Assembly (NCBI RefSeq): GCF_003024805.1
Contig: NZ_PUEC01000027.1
Span: 1 to 47,629, forward strand
Reading direction: 5' to 3'
Source: Duncaniella muris
Lineage (GTDB): Bacteria; Bacteroidota; Bacteroidia; Bacteroidales; Muribaculaceae
Length of the DNA stretch: 47,629 bases
The notes under the pieces are model-generated. The model made no database searches and was not told the DNA's origin. It saw only the letters and a program-made list of their open reading frames with translations. Below are positions 7,450-16,056 of this stretch, one piece after another; positions within the stretch are counted from its first letter, which is position 1, and each line of letters begins with the position of its first letter. A program made the position numbers and the translations under genes.

Positions 7450-8894
7450 TTTGAGTTTCTTAAAAATGTTATTTTGAACAATAATCCGCCTGAGCATTGA
7501 GTTTCGGCGAAGATTTCACCGCCATGAAGAATCACGGCGTTTTTCACTATCGAAAGCCCGAGTCCGGTGCCACCGGCCGCTCGTGACCGTCCCTTGTCAA
7601 TGCGATAGAACCTTTCAAACAGTCTTGGCAGGTGTTCGGGAGGAACGCCGCATCCGTTGTCGGACAATGCAATTACAACTTTATCGTTGTCGATACTGAT
7701 TAATTCTATTTTTATTCTGGTTCCTCCACTATAAACAATCGCATTGTCTATAAGGTTGTTGAAAACGGCCTCAAGCAGAGAAGCATTACCGGCCATGATT
7801 ACGTTATGAGAAACAAAATTCTCAATCCTTATGCCCTTTGTGGCGGCGATTATCTGTCGGTCCTCAACTACGTCATTTATTATATCCGTGAGATTAACCA
7901 GTTCTTTCAATATAGAGGCGCTTCCGTCGTCCATGCGTGTCAGGAGCGAGACATCGGTCAGAAGCCTTTGGAGCCTTTCTGTGTTTGTAAGACAACGTTG
8001 CAGGAACAATATCTGCTTTTCATCGCTCATATTCCTGTGTGCCAGCATCGTCTCCACACTAACCCTGATTGATGCGACCGGGGTTTTCAGTTCGTGATTT
8101 ATGTTGTTCGTGAGTTGCTTTTTGATGCGTTCCTTTTCAAGCTGTTCATGGAGGGCGGCGCGATGTTCGCTGTCCCTGTCGGCGACAGCCTGTTGCAAAC
8201 GGGCATAAAGGCGGACAATGTGGTTTGAAATCTCGCCAAGCTCGTCATGAGGGAACGGTTCTGTGTCGGAAATCTGGGCACCGTTTTCTACGTTTTCCGC
8301 AAATCTGTTCAGCCTGATTATGTGGAGGCCGACCCTTCGGGTTGCGAAATAGCCAAGTACGCACATCACCATTGTGATAATCCCCATAATCCACAGAAAG
8401 CCATAGTCGGCCTGCAACAGTCCTCTGAATGAAACCGAATATGGCACCGCAGTACGGACAATATTCCCGTCATCGCTCTTTTTCGCCGAGTAAAAATAGT
8501 AGTTGCCCGTACTCTCGCTGTGCCGTCTTACAGCGTAGCCCGCCCCATGCCGTACGGCATCCCGTATTTCCTGACGGTCAAGGTGGTTGGTTTTAGGCAG
8601 GGAATCAAGTGTGTTGTCATATATTATATGTCCTTTGTCGGAAATTACGCTGACACGGATATCGTCAAACGGTTTGAAATCGTCCAGTCTGATATCCGGC
8701 ACATCGTGTCCCTCACCAAGTTCGGTAAGGATATATGTGTTGATAAGCTGTAGTTGCTTGTCAATCTCCTCCGCCTTGAATTCCTTTTCCCTGTGATACT
8801 GAAACACGACAAAGCAACCGACCATCAGCAAGGAATATCCAAGAAGCCACACGAACAGCCGCTGCGGATAGGAGAGCTTATTCAATAAACCCAT
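7446..8894 (-). CDS. PhoR-like sensor histidine kinase
   Basis: 482 residues. Two membrane segments (about 14-32 and 165-184) bracket a periplasmic sensor region; a HAMP-like linker follows (about 185-240). The HisKA motif NNINHELKTPVAS places the phospho-acceptor at His267. The ATPase domain shows NLIDNAIVYS (N box), LSDNGCGVP (G1), LFERFYR (F box) and GGTGLGLSIVK (G2). It overlaps the response-regulator gene upstream by 17 bases and mgsA downstream by 4. The assignment to phosphate sensing rests on gene context (PiT, porin, phosphatase), not on the periplasmic domain, which I do not recognise. Confidence 0.88.
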   Translation of the reverse strand: MGLLNKLSYPQRLFVWLLGYSLLMVGCFVVFQYHREKEFKAEEIDKQLQLINTYILTELGEGHDVPDIRLDDFKPFDDIRVSVISDKGHIIYDNTLDSLPKTNHLDRQEIRDAVRHGAGYAVRRHSESTGNYYFYSAKKSDDGNIVRTAVPYSVSFRGLLQADYGFLWIMGIITMVMCVLGYFATRRVGLHIIRLNRFAENVENGAQISDTEPFPHDELGEISNHIVRLYARLQQAVADRDSEHRAALHEQLEKERIKKQLTNNINHELKTPVASIRVSVETMLAHRNMSDEKQILFLQRCLTNTERLQRLLTDVSLLTRMDDGSASILKELVNLTDIINDVVEDRQIIAATKGIRIENFVSHNVIMAGNASLLEAVFNNLIDNAIVYSGGTRIKIELISIDNDKVVIALSDNGCGVPPEHLPRLFERFYRIDKGRSRAAGGTGLGLSIVKNAVILHGGEIFAETQCSGGLLFKITFLRNSK

Positions 8895-9573
8895 AACCGT
8901 AGCCCGAGCGAGTTACAATATTCTTGCCGTAGATGCCGATTTTCTGGCGTATACGGGTTATGTTCACATCTACAACCCTGTCAAGCACCACAACCTCGTC
9001 GGACCATATCTCGTTGAGCAAATCCGCGCGGGTGAAAACCTGCCCCCGGTTGGAGATTAGTTTGAGCAGTATCTCAAACTCCTTTTTGGGCATTCTCACC
9101 TCTGTCCCGTCAACCGTGCAGGTCCTGTTTTTTGCAGACAGGACCAGCCCCCTGTATGAAACAAGGTCAGAATCAGTCTTGGCAGGTGCGACATAAGCCG
9201 CCGTACGGCGAAGCACAGTCCTTATTCGGGCAAGCACAGAATTAAGAGAATATGGCTTCATGATATAGTCATCAGCCCCGAGATCGAGTCCCGAAATCAT
9301 ATCCTCCTCCGTGTCTTTTGCTGTGCAGAATATGATGGGAACGGAGGCCGTTGCCGGATTCGACTTCATTATGCGTGCCAGTTGAGTCCCGGATATTTCC
9401 CCCATCATAATATCGAGGAGTATCAAGTCATAGGCGGCAAGATTGAGGGCAAGAGCCTCCTCCGCGCTATACGCCATGTCGACCTGATAGCCTTCCGCTT
9501 CAAGATTGAATCCAAGGCCGTCACACAGGGCTTCCTCATCATCGACAACAAGTATCTTCTTTTTTGTTTCCAT
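8878..9573 (-). CDS. PhoB-like OmpR-family response regulator
   Basis: 231 residues. The receiver domain has the acidic pair in LVVDDEE, the phosphorylation site at about residue 54 in LILLDIMMG, and the conserved Lys in YIMKPYS. A winged-helix DNA-binding domain follows (about 130-231), with KEFEILLKLISNRGQVFTR and VVDVNITRIRQKIG, ending GYGYGF. The first codon is fixed because the receiver begins at residue 5. It forms an operon with the kinase and mgsA and is divergent from the TonB receptor. The 11-base repeats in the nearby promoters are plausible targets. Confidence 0.88.
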   Translation of the reverse strand: METKKKILVVDDEEALCDGLGFNLEAEGYQVDMAYSAEEALALNLAAYDLILLDIMMGEISGTQLARIMKSNPATASVPIIFCTAKDTEEDMISGLDLGADDYIMKPYSLNSVLARIRTVLRRTAAYVAPAKTDSDLVSYRGLVLSAKNRTCTVDGTEVRMPKKEFEILLKLISNRGQVFTRADLLNEIWSDEVVVLDRVVDVNITRIRQKIGIYGKNIVTRSGYGYGFIE

Positions 9574-9577
9574 GCTG

Positions 9578-9585
9578 CAAAATTA
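9578..9585 (-). promoter_or_regulatory. -7 box TAATTTTG directly before the response-regulator start
   Basis: Minus strand TAATTTTG matches the Bacteroidales -7 consensus TAnnTTTG. It ends only four bases before the ATG at 9573, so a transcript from it would be leaderless or nearly so. Either that is real or the operon uses a promoter further upstream. Confidence 0.45.
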
Positions 9586-9621
9586 CTAATAATCGGTTAA
9601 ATACTATCCTAATGATCAAAA

Positions 9622-9707
9622 GTTTAATAAAAGTTTAATGACACAATTTATTTCATAAAATCTAAACAAATCTGATAAACCCATGAAATATTAGTTGGCG
9701 AATTTTG
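9622..9707 (+). promoter_or_regulatory. Candidate PhoB-dependent promoter region of the TonB receptor
   Basis: Two perfect copies of GTTTAAT (9622-9628 and 9633-9639) separated by AAAA give an 11-base period. Further down, CATGAAAT (TGAAAT at 9684-9689), exactly 10 bases, and GAATTTTG (9700-9707) repeat the core arrangement of the PiT and porin-operon promoters. The GTTTAAT pair sits about 27 bases further upstream than in those two promoters, so it might instead serve as a second or shared site. The ATG is at 9740. Confidence 0.5.
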
Positions 9708-9739
9708 CAGCGTGAATCAGAAACAAAACAACAATCACA

Positions 9740-12490
9740 ATGAAAAAAGTAATGTCAACTTTTTGGGTCGCACTTGCTTCAAGTCTGACCATTATGGCGG
9801 CTGACAGTCCGAAATACGGACAACTTAAAGGCCGCATCCTTGACAATGAGAAGAACCCACTGCCGGGGGCGGTGGTTATCATTGACAGCAACAAGCTGTC
9901 GGCGGTTACAGATCTCGACGGCTTTTTCTCGTTTGCCAACCTTTCATCCGGGAATCATAATCTGAAAGTAACTTATATCGGTTTTCTTCCGGTCAGTAAA
10001 ACAATCGTGGTTTCGGAAAAATCGACGGTTGATGACATTGTAATGTCGGATACATCACGGGAACTGAATGAAGTTGTAGTGACCGGCGTTTTCTCCGGGC
10101 AGCAGAGAGCCATAAATGCCCAGAAGAATAATGTCAATATAACCAATGTGGTGTCTGCCGACCAGATTGGCAAATTCCCCGACTCGAATATCGGAGACGC
10201 TCTGAAACGGATAAGCGGTATCAATGTGCAGTATGATCAGGGCGAGGCCCGCTTCGGTCAGGTACGCGGCACTCCGGCTGAGTTCAGTTCAGTGACAATC
10301 AACGGGTCAAGACTGCCATCGGCCGAGGGAGACATTCGCAATGTTCAGCTTGACCTTATACCGTCCGATATGATTCAGACAATAGAGGTCAGCAAGACAC
10401 TTATGCCGGATCAGGACGGCGATGCTATCGGCGGTTCTATCAACCTCGTTACTAAAAATTCGCCACACAGATTTACTGTCGGAGCCGTAGCGGGAACAGG
10501 CTACAACTGGATAAGCCGTAAGGCTCAGATGAATTTCGGCCTCACTCTCGGTAACCGTTTCTTCAATGACCGCTTCGGAGTGATGCTTGCGGCCTCCTAT
10601 AATAATGCGCCAGCCGGATCATATAATACAGAATTTATATGGGAAAAGGATGACGACGGCAAAATCTATGTCAACGACTATCAGATAAGGCAGTATTATG
10701 TCACACGAGAGCGACAGAGCTACTCATTGTCGCTCGACTGGAAGTTCAATGACTTCAACAAGGTCTGGTTCAAGGGTATTTTCAACAACCGCAATGATTG
10801 GGAAAACCGTTACAGGACAACACTCAAAGACATTACGCCCGAAGGGAAAGCCGATGTGCGTGTCCAGACAAAAGGAGGTTCGGGTGACGAACGAAACGCC
10901 CGTCTTGAACGCCAACGGACAATGGATTTCACTTTGGGAGGTGAAAACCGTTTAGGTATCCTTGGCATGGACTGGAAACTGGGATATGCACGGGCTACGG
11001 AGAAACGCCCGAATGAGAGATACATCGACTACCATCTCAAATCGCAGAGGTTCAGTTTCGACCTGAGTAATCCGAGAGAGCCATTTGCCACTCCCGATGA
11101 AGGATATACAATGACCTTGAATGATGACTTTTCGCTCAAAGAGCTTACACAGCAGCAGGAGGATATTGTGGAGCAGGACTTCAAGGCGGCACTGGATTTC
11201 AAGGCCCGACTTAGCGAACGCTCAAAAATCAAGTTTGGATGCAAGTTCGTGAACAAGACAAAAGATAAGGAGATAGACTATTACGAATACACTCCGCTTG
11301 ACAAAAAGGCATTTAACGCAGATGCGCTTGCACATACCACAGACCAAAGTACTGACAGATTCATGCCTTCCTCAAAATATCAGGCCGGCACATTCGTTGA
11401 CAAGAAATTTCTTGGCTCCCTCAATCTTGACGATTCCAATTTGTTTAAGCGAGAGCAAATTGCAGAGGAACTTGCGGGCAATTTCCATGCGAGGGAGAAT
11501 GTGGCATCAGGTTATGTGCGTATTGATTCCAGACTTTCCGACCACCTTAACTTTATGGGCGGTCTGCGTGTCGAGAACACATCACTGCGTTACATAGGCA
11601 GAAATTACGATGATGAATCCAACAGCGTCTCCAAGACCGAGCCTGAGACTTCAAATTATATAAATTTCCTCCCCTCATTATTATTGAAATGGGACATCAA
11701 CAAGGATTTCATGCTGCGTGCCGGTTATAACCAGTCCATATCCCGGCCAAAATATTCCGCACTCGTTCCCGGCATGAATATCAAACGTGGCGACAATGAG
11801 ATAAGGATCGGGAATCCCGGTCTGAGAGCAACGACATCTCACAATATCGACCTCAACGCTGAATATTACTGGAAATCAATCGGACTTGTTTCCGCCGGAA
11901 TTTTCTATAAAAGAATAGAAGGATTCATCGTTGATGAGGTGGCTTATAACAAGGAGTATCAGGGTACTGTCTGGACTAAGTTCACACAACCTAAAAACGG
12001 TGGAAACGCTAATCTTTTCGGAGTGGAAATGGCATGGCAGCGCGATTTCAGTTTCATCACACCGGCGATGAAGTGTCTCGGACTTTACGCTACATACACC
12101 TATACCCACTCACGCATTACCGACTTCAACTTCGAGGGTCGTGAAAACGAGAAAGGCCTTAGCTTGCCCGGTTCTCCCGAGCATACAGCCAATCTCTCGC
12201 TATATTTCGACAAGTGCGGTTTCTCCGCAAGAGCCTCATTCAACTATGCCTCGGCATTTATCGATGAAATGGGCGCAAGTTCGTTCTACGACCGATACTA
12301 TGATGCCGTGAAATATCTGGACCTGAACGTCAGCTACACATTCGGGCGCAAAACAAAAATAACCGTATATGCCGACTGCAATAACCTCCTCAACCAGCCT
12401 CTGCGCTATTATCAAGGTAGCAAGGACTACACGATGCAGCAGGAATATTACGGAGTGAAACTCAACGGCGGTGTAAAAGTAACATTCTAA
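9740..12490 (+). CDS. TonB-dependent outer-membrane receptor of the phosphate locus
   Basis: 916 residues. Signal peptide (about 1-21), a carboxypeptidase-regulatory-like domain (about 27-105; YGQLKGRIL to YIGFLPVSKT), a TonB box region (NEVVVTGVFSGQQ), a plug (about 125-240, QIGKFPDSNIGDALKRISGI) and a 22-strand-type barrel to the terminal Phe (VKVTF). The plug is of the TonB-Xanth-Caul type. It would take up a phosphorylated or phosphate-containing ligand using TonB energy. The acid phosphatase gene starts 12 bases behind it, and a Pho-like promoter lies upstream. The ligand cannot be named from sequence. Confidence 0.85.
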   Translation: MKKVMSTFWVALASSLTIMAADSPKYGQLKGRILDNEKNPLPGAVVIIDSNKLSAVTDLDGFFSFANLSSGNHNLKVTYIGFLPVSKTIVVSEKSTVDDIVMSDTSRELNEVVVTGVFSGQQRAINAQKNNVNITNVVSADQIGKFPDSNIGDALKRISGINVQYDQGEARFGQVRGTPAEFSSVTINGSRLPSAEGDIRNVQLDLIPSDMIQTIEVSKTLMPDQDGDAIGGSINLVTKNSPHRFTVGAVAGTGYNWISRKAQMNFGLTLGNRFFNDRFGVMLAASYNNAPAGSYNTEFIWEKDDDGKIYVNDYQIRQYYVTRERQSYSLSLDWKFNDFNKVWFKGIFNNRNDWENRYRTTLKDITPEGKADVRVQTKGGSGDERNARLERQRTMDFTLGGENRLGILGMDWKLGYARATEKRPNERYIDYHLKSQRFSFDLSNPREPFATPDEGYTMTLNDDFSLKELTQQQEDIVEQDFKAALDFKARLSERSKIKFGCKFVNKTKDKEIDYYEYTPLDKKAFNADALAHTTDQSTDRFMPSSKYQAGTFVDKKFLGSLNLDDSNLFKREQIAEELAGNFHARENVASGYVRIDSRLSDHLNFMGGLRVENTSLRYIGRNYDDESNSVSKTEPETSNYINFLPSLLLKWDINKDFMLRAGYNQSISRPKYSALVPGMNIKRGDNEIRIGNPGLRATTSHNIDLNAEYYWKSIGLVSAGIFYKRIEGFIVDEVAYNKEYQGTVWTKFTQPKNGGNANLFGVEMAWQRDFSFITPAMKCLGLYATYTYTHSRITDFNFEGRENEKGLSLPGSPEHTANLSLYFDKCGFSARASFNYASAFIDEMGASSFYDRYYDAVKYLDLNVSYTFGRKTKITVYADCNNLLNQPLRYYQGSKDYTMQQEYYGVKLNGGVKVTF

Positions 12491-12502
12491 AAATACAAAA
12501 CA

Positions 12503-13426
12503 ATGATTCGTAAATTACTTATCGCGGCTTTGGCTCTCATCCCCTCTTTTGGAGCCATTGCCCAAACTGAAATCGCCAAAGGCGATGTGAACCTGATGGT
12601 AGTGTCAGACCTCGGACGTAATGGTCACTATGACCAGAAGCCTGTTGCCGCGACGATGGGTAGAATTGCAGAACAAATAGGACCCGATGCTATTCTTGCT
12701 CTTGGCGACACACATCACTACGGCGGAGTGGAGAGTGTGACAGATCCCTTGTGGATGACCAACTATGAGCTTATCTACGACCACCCGGAGCTTATGGTGA
12801 ACTGGTATCCCGTCTGCGGTAACCATGAATATCGCGGCAACCCCCAAGCGGTTATCGACTATTCCGGCATATCCCGCCGTTGGGAGATGCCGGCAAGATA
12901 TTACACCAAGACCTTTGAAGATGACGGGACAACTGTCAAGGTGGTATTTCTCGACACTACTCCTTTGATTGACAAATACAGGAAAAAGACCGACACATAT
13001 CCCGATGCTGTGAATCAGGATACCGAAGCCCAGTTGCAATGGCTCGAAAAGACTTTGACAGAGGCGACGGAAGACTGGATCGTTGTGGTCGGTCATCATC
13101 CCATCTATGCCTATACTGACAAGTCGGAATCTGAGCGGGCAGACATGCAGAAGAAAGTTGACACAATTCTGCGGAAGCACAATGTGGACATGTATATCTG
13201 CGGTCATATCCACAATTACCAGCACATCCGCCGCCCGGATTCAAAAATCGACTATGTGGTCAACACATCCGGCTCCCTCACACGGACTCCGAAAGAAATC
13301 GAGGGCACCGTATTTTGCAACGATTCTCCCGGATTCTCTGTCCTGACCGCCGACAAAGAGAATCTTAAACTGAATTTGCTCGATAAAGAAGGCAAAACCA
13401 TACATGTGGTAAGCCGCACCAAATAG
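12503..13426 (+). CDS. Secreted purple acid phosphatase-like metallophosphoesterase
   Basis: 307 residues with a signal peptide (cleavage near AIAQ-T). The motif series of the tartrate-resistant purple acid phosphatase group is present in order: SDLG, LALGDTHHYGGV, VCGNHEYRG, VVVGHHPIYAY and ICGHIHNYQH. Together these provide the two-metal site. It should hydrolyse phosphate monoesters in the periplasm or outside the cell. Only 12 bases separate it from the receptor gene, so both form one transcription unit, ended by the hairpin at 13468-13503. The most likely role is to free phosphate from an organic ligand handled by the receptor. Confidence 0.85.
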   Translation: MIRKLLIAALALIPSFGAIAQTEIAKGDVNLMVVSDLGRNGHYDQKPVAATMGRIAEQIGPDAILALGDTHHYGGVESVTDPLWMTNYELIYDHPELMVNWYPVCGNHEYRGNPQAVIDYSGISRRWEMPARYYTKTFEDDGTTVKVVFLDTTPLIDKYRKKTDTYPDAVNQDTEAQLQWLEKTLTEATEDWIVVVGHHPIYAYTDKSESERADMQKKVDTILRKHNVDMYICGHIHNYQHIRRPDSKIDYVVNTSGSLTRTPKEIEGTVFCNDSPGFSVLTADKENLKLNLLDKEGKTIHVVSRTK

Positions 13427-13467
13427 TGCGTGGCTTATGTGATATTCTGACAAATAACTACAAAACT

Positions 13468-13503
13468 CAGATACGTTTCATGCTCTTTCATGGAACGTAT
13501 CTG
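13468..13503 (+). terminator. Intrinsic terminator of the receptor/phosphatase unit
   Basis: A stem of about 15 bp, CAGATACGTTTCATG with CATGGAACGTATCTG (one mismatch), and a six-base loop, followed by a T-rich stretch. It lies 42 bases behind the phosphatase stop codon. Confidence 0.75.
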
Positions 13504-13537
13504 ACTGTGTATTTTAATAATCTAAATTTATCTAACA

Positions 13538-13850
13538 ATGGACAAAATCCTCATTGTAGATGCCTCCGGCTCCGACCGTCGGCTCATGGTTGGCTTGCTT
13601 ACGCGAGCCGGCTACGAGCCGATAGCAGTCGAGACGATGGAGGCTGCAAAAGACGAGGTGGTGTTATCGCCTTGGCGCTCTCAGCGAAGCGTAGAGAGAA
13701 ACTTCCACCCGGCGCAGTGATTAACTCGTAAACTCGTTGAGCTAAAGGTTGTCGCGGCGATTAAATTCGTCCGTGGCACAGCGCAGGAGTTAACCAACTG
13801 GCAGAAGACTGAGGGATACGGATTTACCGTAGCCGTCATAACACTCACTC
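13538..13850 (+). pseudogene. Decayed rteB-like response-regulator receiver
   Basis: The start is intact: MDKILIVDASGSDRRLMVGL, then TRAGYEPIAVETMEAAKDEV. The reading then moves by one base to give ALALSAKRREKLPPGAVI, and later returns to the first frame for a block ending in TAQELTNWQKTEGYGFTV. The three blocks in two frames add up to the receiver of an NtrC-type regulator of the kind carried by tetQ-rteA-rteB conjugative transposons. Nothing of the AAA+ or DNA-binding domains remains. A second fragment with nearly the same N-terminus lies at about 44165-44252. The family name is from memory of those elements. Confidence 0.65.
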
Positions 13851-13863
13851 AAAAAGGGATTAT

Positions 13864-13894
13864 TTTGCAAACTCATATATAATGATTAACTTTG
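13864..13894 (+). promoter_or_regulatory. Promoter of the MATE/acetyltransferase operon
   Basis: TTTG (13864-13867), 19 bases, then TAACTTTG (13887-13894): a full match to the Bacteroidales -33/-7 pattern. Transcription would begin near 13900 and leave a leader of roughly 230 bases before the GTG of the MATE gene. Confidence 0.7.
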
Positions 13895-13929
13895 TGGAAC
13901 AAATCGAAAATACAGCACAGTTCAACAAT

Positions 13930-14020
13930 ATGAAATGGCAGTTGTGCATATAGCTACGCTCAACGAATAGCACTCTCAACTAATGCTATTCAGCAATAGG
14001 TAGGCTTATCGAAGCCTGCC
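13930..14020 (+). promoter_or_regulatory. Attenuator-like leader: short peptide and overlapping hairpins
   Basis: A seven-codon frame (MKWQLCI, 13930-13953) is followed by the arm GAATAGCA (13965-13972). This arm pairs with TGCTATTC (13984-13991), which can alternatively pair downstream (CTATT 13986-13990 with AATAG 13995-13999). Next comes a nine-bp stem, GGTAGGCTT/AAGCCTGCC (13999-14020), then CTTTATT, which looks like a terminator. Peptide, alternative hairpins and terminator-like stem in this order suggest ribosome-dependent control of the resistance-type genes behind it. Translational control by a leader is known for tetQ in related elements. Confidence 0.5.
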
Positions 14021-14131
14021 CTTTATTGCTTTGCCGTATATCCCCATTTTACAATTTCATTTTACATTAGGCAGCGTTACACCGCATTATGTGGTGTGGC
14101 TTACTGTATCTTATCATATTGATTTGAACAA

Positions 14132-15436
14132 GTGAATTATAGCTATAAACAAATATGGCTCATCGCATATCCTGTGATGATGAGCTTTCTTATTGAACAG
14201 CTGATAAATATAACCGATGCCTTGTTCTTGGGGCATGTCGGTGAAATCGAACTTGGCGCATCCGCACTTGCCGGAATATGGTTCTTGGCAATCTATATGC
14301 TTGGCTTAGGGTTCAGTGTAGGGCTGCAAGTTGTAATTGCACGACGCAACGGAGAACAAAAATACGAAGAAACTGGAAAAACGTTTTTTCAAGGCTTGTG
14401 TTTCTTACTGATACTTGCGTCATTACTTTGTCTGTTATCAAAGTTCTTTTCTCCGCAACTATTAAGGTATCTGATTACCTCTGCCGAAGTCTATAATGCA
14501 GTTGTCAAGTATCTGGATTGGCGTATAATAGGATTGTTCTTCTCTTTCCCGTTTCTTGCTATCCGCTCGTTTTTAGTCGGCATTACAGAAACAAAACCTC
14601 TGAATTTAGCTGCTTTAACTGCCGTATTGATGAACATTCCTCTCAACTGGCTTTTGATTTTCAGATATGATATGGGTATATCAGGAGCCGCTATCGGCTC
14701 TTCATTTGCAGAGTTGTGCTCATTGTTGATATTGGTAGCTTATATGTTTCTTTTCGTAAGAAAACACAAGTATGGTTTATCTTGGCGTATAGACATAAAA
14801 ATACTAAAAGAGGTGTTTTCTGTCTCTGTCTGGAGTATGCTCCAGTTTTTTACAAGCGTAGCCATCTGGTTCTTGTTTTTTATCGCTATTGAGAGATTGG
14901 GAGAAATCGAATTGGCGGTATCTAATATTGTAAGAAGTGTTTCCGCTTTATTCTCTGTTATAGTAACTGCATTGGGGGCTGTCACAAGCTCTTTGGTAAG
15001 CAATTCAATTGGCGCAGGTGAGAGAAATGCTGTTTTTCCGCTTTGTCATAAGGTAATCCGATTGGGGCTTTATATCGGTACCCCATTGATTATTATTGCG
15101 TTGTCACTTCATCAATTAATTATCGGGGCATATACTGAAAATCCGGTTGTTAAGCAAATCGCATGGCAACCATATGTGGTTATGCTTCTGAATTACTTCT
15201 TCGCACTGCCGGGTTATATTTATCTTAATGCGGTGACAGGTACCGGTGCGACAAAGACCGTATTCTTTTTTCAAGTAATCACTACTATCGCCTATTTATT
15301 CTGTTTATGGGGATTGAGTAATCTCAATGTCCGATTGGCAACTTATTGGAGCGTAGAATATCTATATGTGATAATGCTCGGTATTCAATCTTTTATTTAT
15401 CTGAAATTATACAATTCAAAAAACAACAGGATATGA
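14132..15436 (+). CDS. MATE-family multidrug/cation efflux transporter
   Basis: 434 residues with about 12 hydrophobic helices and only short loops. The N-terminal half begins [20 protein letters not shown] and contains the MATE-typical [20 protein letters not shown] pattern (here [10 protein letters not shown]). The two halves are similar in layout. It would export drugs or organic cations in exchange for Na+ or H+. The start is a GTG at 14132, fixed by the N-terminal helix. Its stop overlaps the acetyltransferase start. Base composition is AT-rich. The combination with a Vat/CatB-like enzyme and an rteB relic points to cargo of a former conjugative element. Confidence 0.88.
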   Translation: MNYSYKQIWLIAYPVMMSFLIEQLINITDALFLGHVGEIELGASALAGIWFLAIYMLGLGFSVGLQVVIARRNGEQKYEETGKTFFQGLCFLLILASLLCLLSKFFSPQLLRYLITSAEVYNAVVKYLDWRIIGLFFSFPFLAIRSFLVGITETKPLNLAALTAVLMNIPLNWLLIFRYDMGISGAAIGSSFAELCSLLILVAYMFLFVRKHKYGLSWRIDIKILKEVFSVSVWSMLQFFTSVAIWFLFFIAIERLGEIELAVSNIVRSVSALFSVIVTALGAVTSSLVSNSIGAGERNAVFPLCHKVIRLGLYIGTPLIIIALSLHQLIIGAYTENPVVKQIAWQPYVVMLLNYFFALPGYIYLNAVTGTGATKTVFFFQVITTIAYLFCLWGLSNLNVRLATYWSVEYLYVIMLGIQSFIYLKLYNSKNNRI

Positions 15437-16056
15437 TGAATAAAATATATCCCCGTAAGGGTGACACACAAACCGTTTATCTGAACGCAGTGGTTAAAGA
15501 TCCGTCGATTGAGGTAGGTGATTACACGATTTACAATGATTTTATCTCAGACCCTCGTCAGTTCGAGCAGAATAATGTGCTGTATCATTACCCTATTAAT
15601 CATGAGCGACTGATAATTGGCAAGTTTTGTTCCATTGCCTGTGGTGTAAAGTTTCTGTTCAACTGTGCCAACCATACTCTAAAATCTTTGTCAACCTATA
15701 CCTTCCCTCTGTTTTATGAAGATTGGGAATTGGAAAAGTCAAATGTAGCCTCCGCTTGGGATAACAAAGGTGACATCGTGATAGGCAATGATGTATGGAT
15801 TGGTCTTGAGGCAGTTATTCTTGCCGGTGTAAAAATCGGAGATGGTGCCATTATAGGAACAAGAGCAGTCGTAACCAAGGATGTTCCTCCTTACTCTATC
15901 GTTTGCGGCATACCGGCAAAAGTAATCCGCAAACGGTATAGCCCGGATATTATTGAGCAACTACTGTCGCTTCGGTGGTGGGATTGGACAAAGGATAGAA
16001 TAAAAAGAAATCTACCATTCATTATGGCTGGGAATATTGAAAACATGACAGAATAA
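15433..16056 (+). CDS. Vat/CatB-like xenobiotic O-acetyltransferase
   Basis: 207 residues (or 206 from the second ATG at 15436), the usual size for hexapeptide-repeat acetyltransferases acting on streptogramin A or chloramphenicol. Signatures are [38 protein letters not shown] (with the family His), and the left-handed beta-helix repeats [20 protein letters not shown] through [15 protein letters not shown]. It would transfer acetyl from acetyl-CoA to a hydroxyl of a small molecule. The ATGATGA overlap with the MATE stop makes it translationally coupled. Whether it confers resistance, and to which drug, cannot be read from sequence. Confidence 0.82.
   Translation: MMNKIYPRKGDTQTVYLNAVVKDPSIEVGDYTIYNDFISDPRQFEQNNVLYHYPINHERLIIGKFCSIACGVKFLFNCANHTLKSLSTYTFPLFYEDWELEKSNVASAWDNKGDIVIGNDVWIGLEAVILAGVKIGDGAIIGTRAVVTKDVPPYSIVCGIPAKVIRKRYSPDIIEQLLSLRWWDWTKDRIKRNLPFIMAGNIENMTE

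Noticed and set aside
12605-13225. Long minus-strand frame inside the phosphatase gene
   Set aside because: It lies fully antisense to a gene with all catalytic motifs; its composition is that of a shadow frame.
15739-15960. Minus-strand frame inside the acetyltransferase gene
   Set aside because: Antisense of the hexapeptide repeats, which produce long shadow frames.
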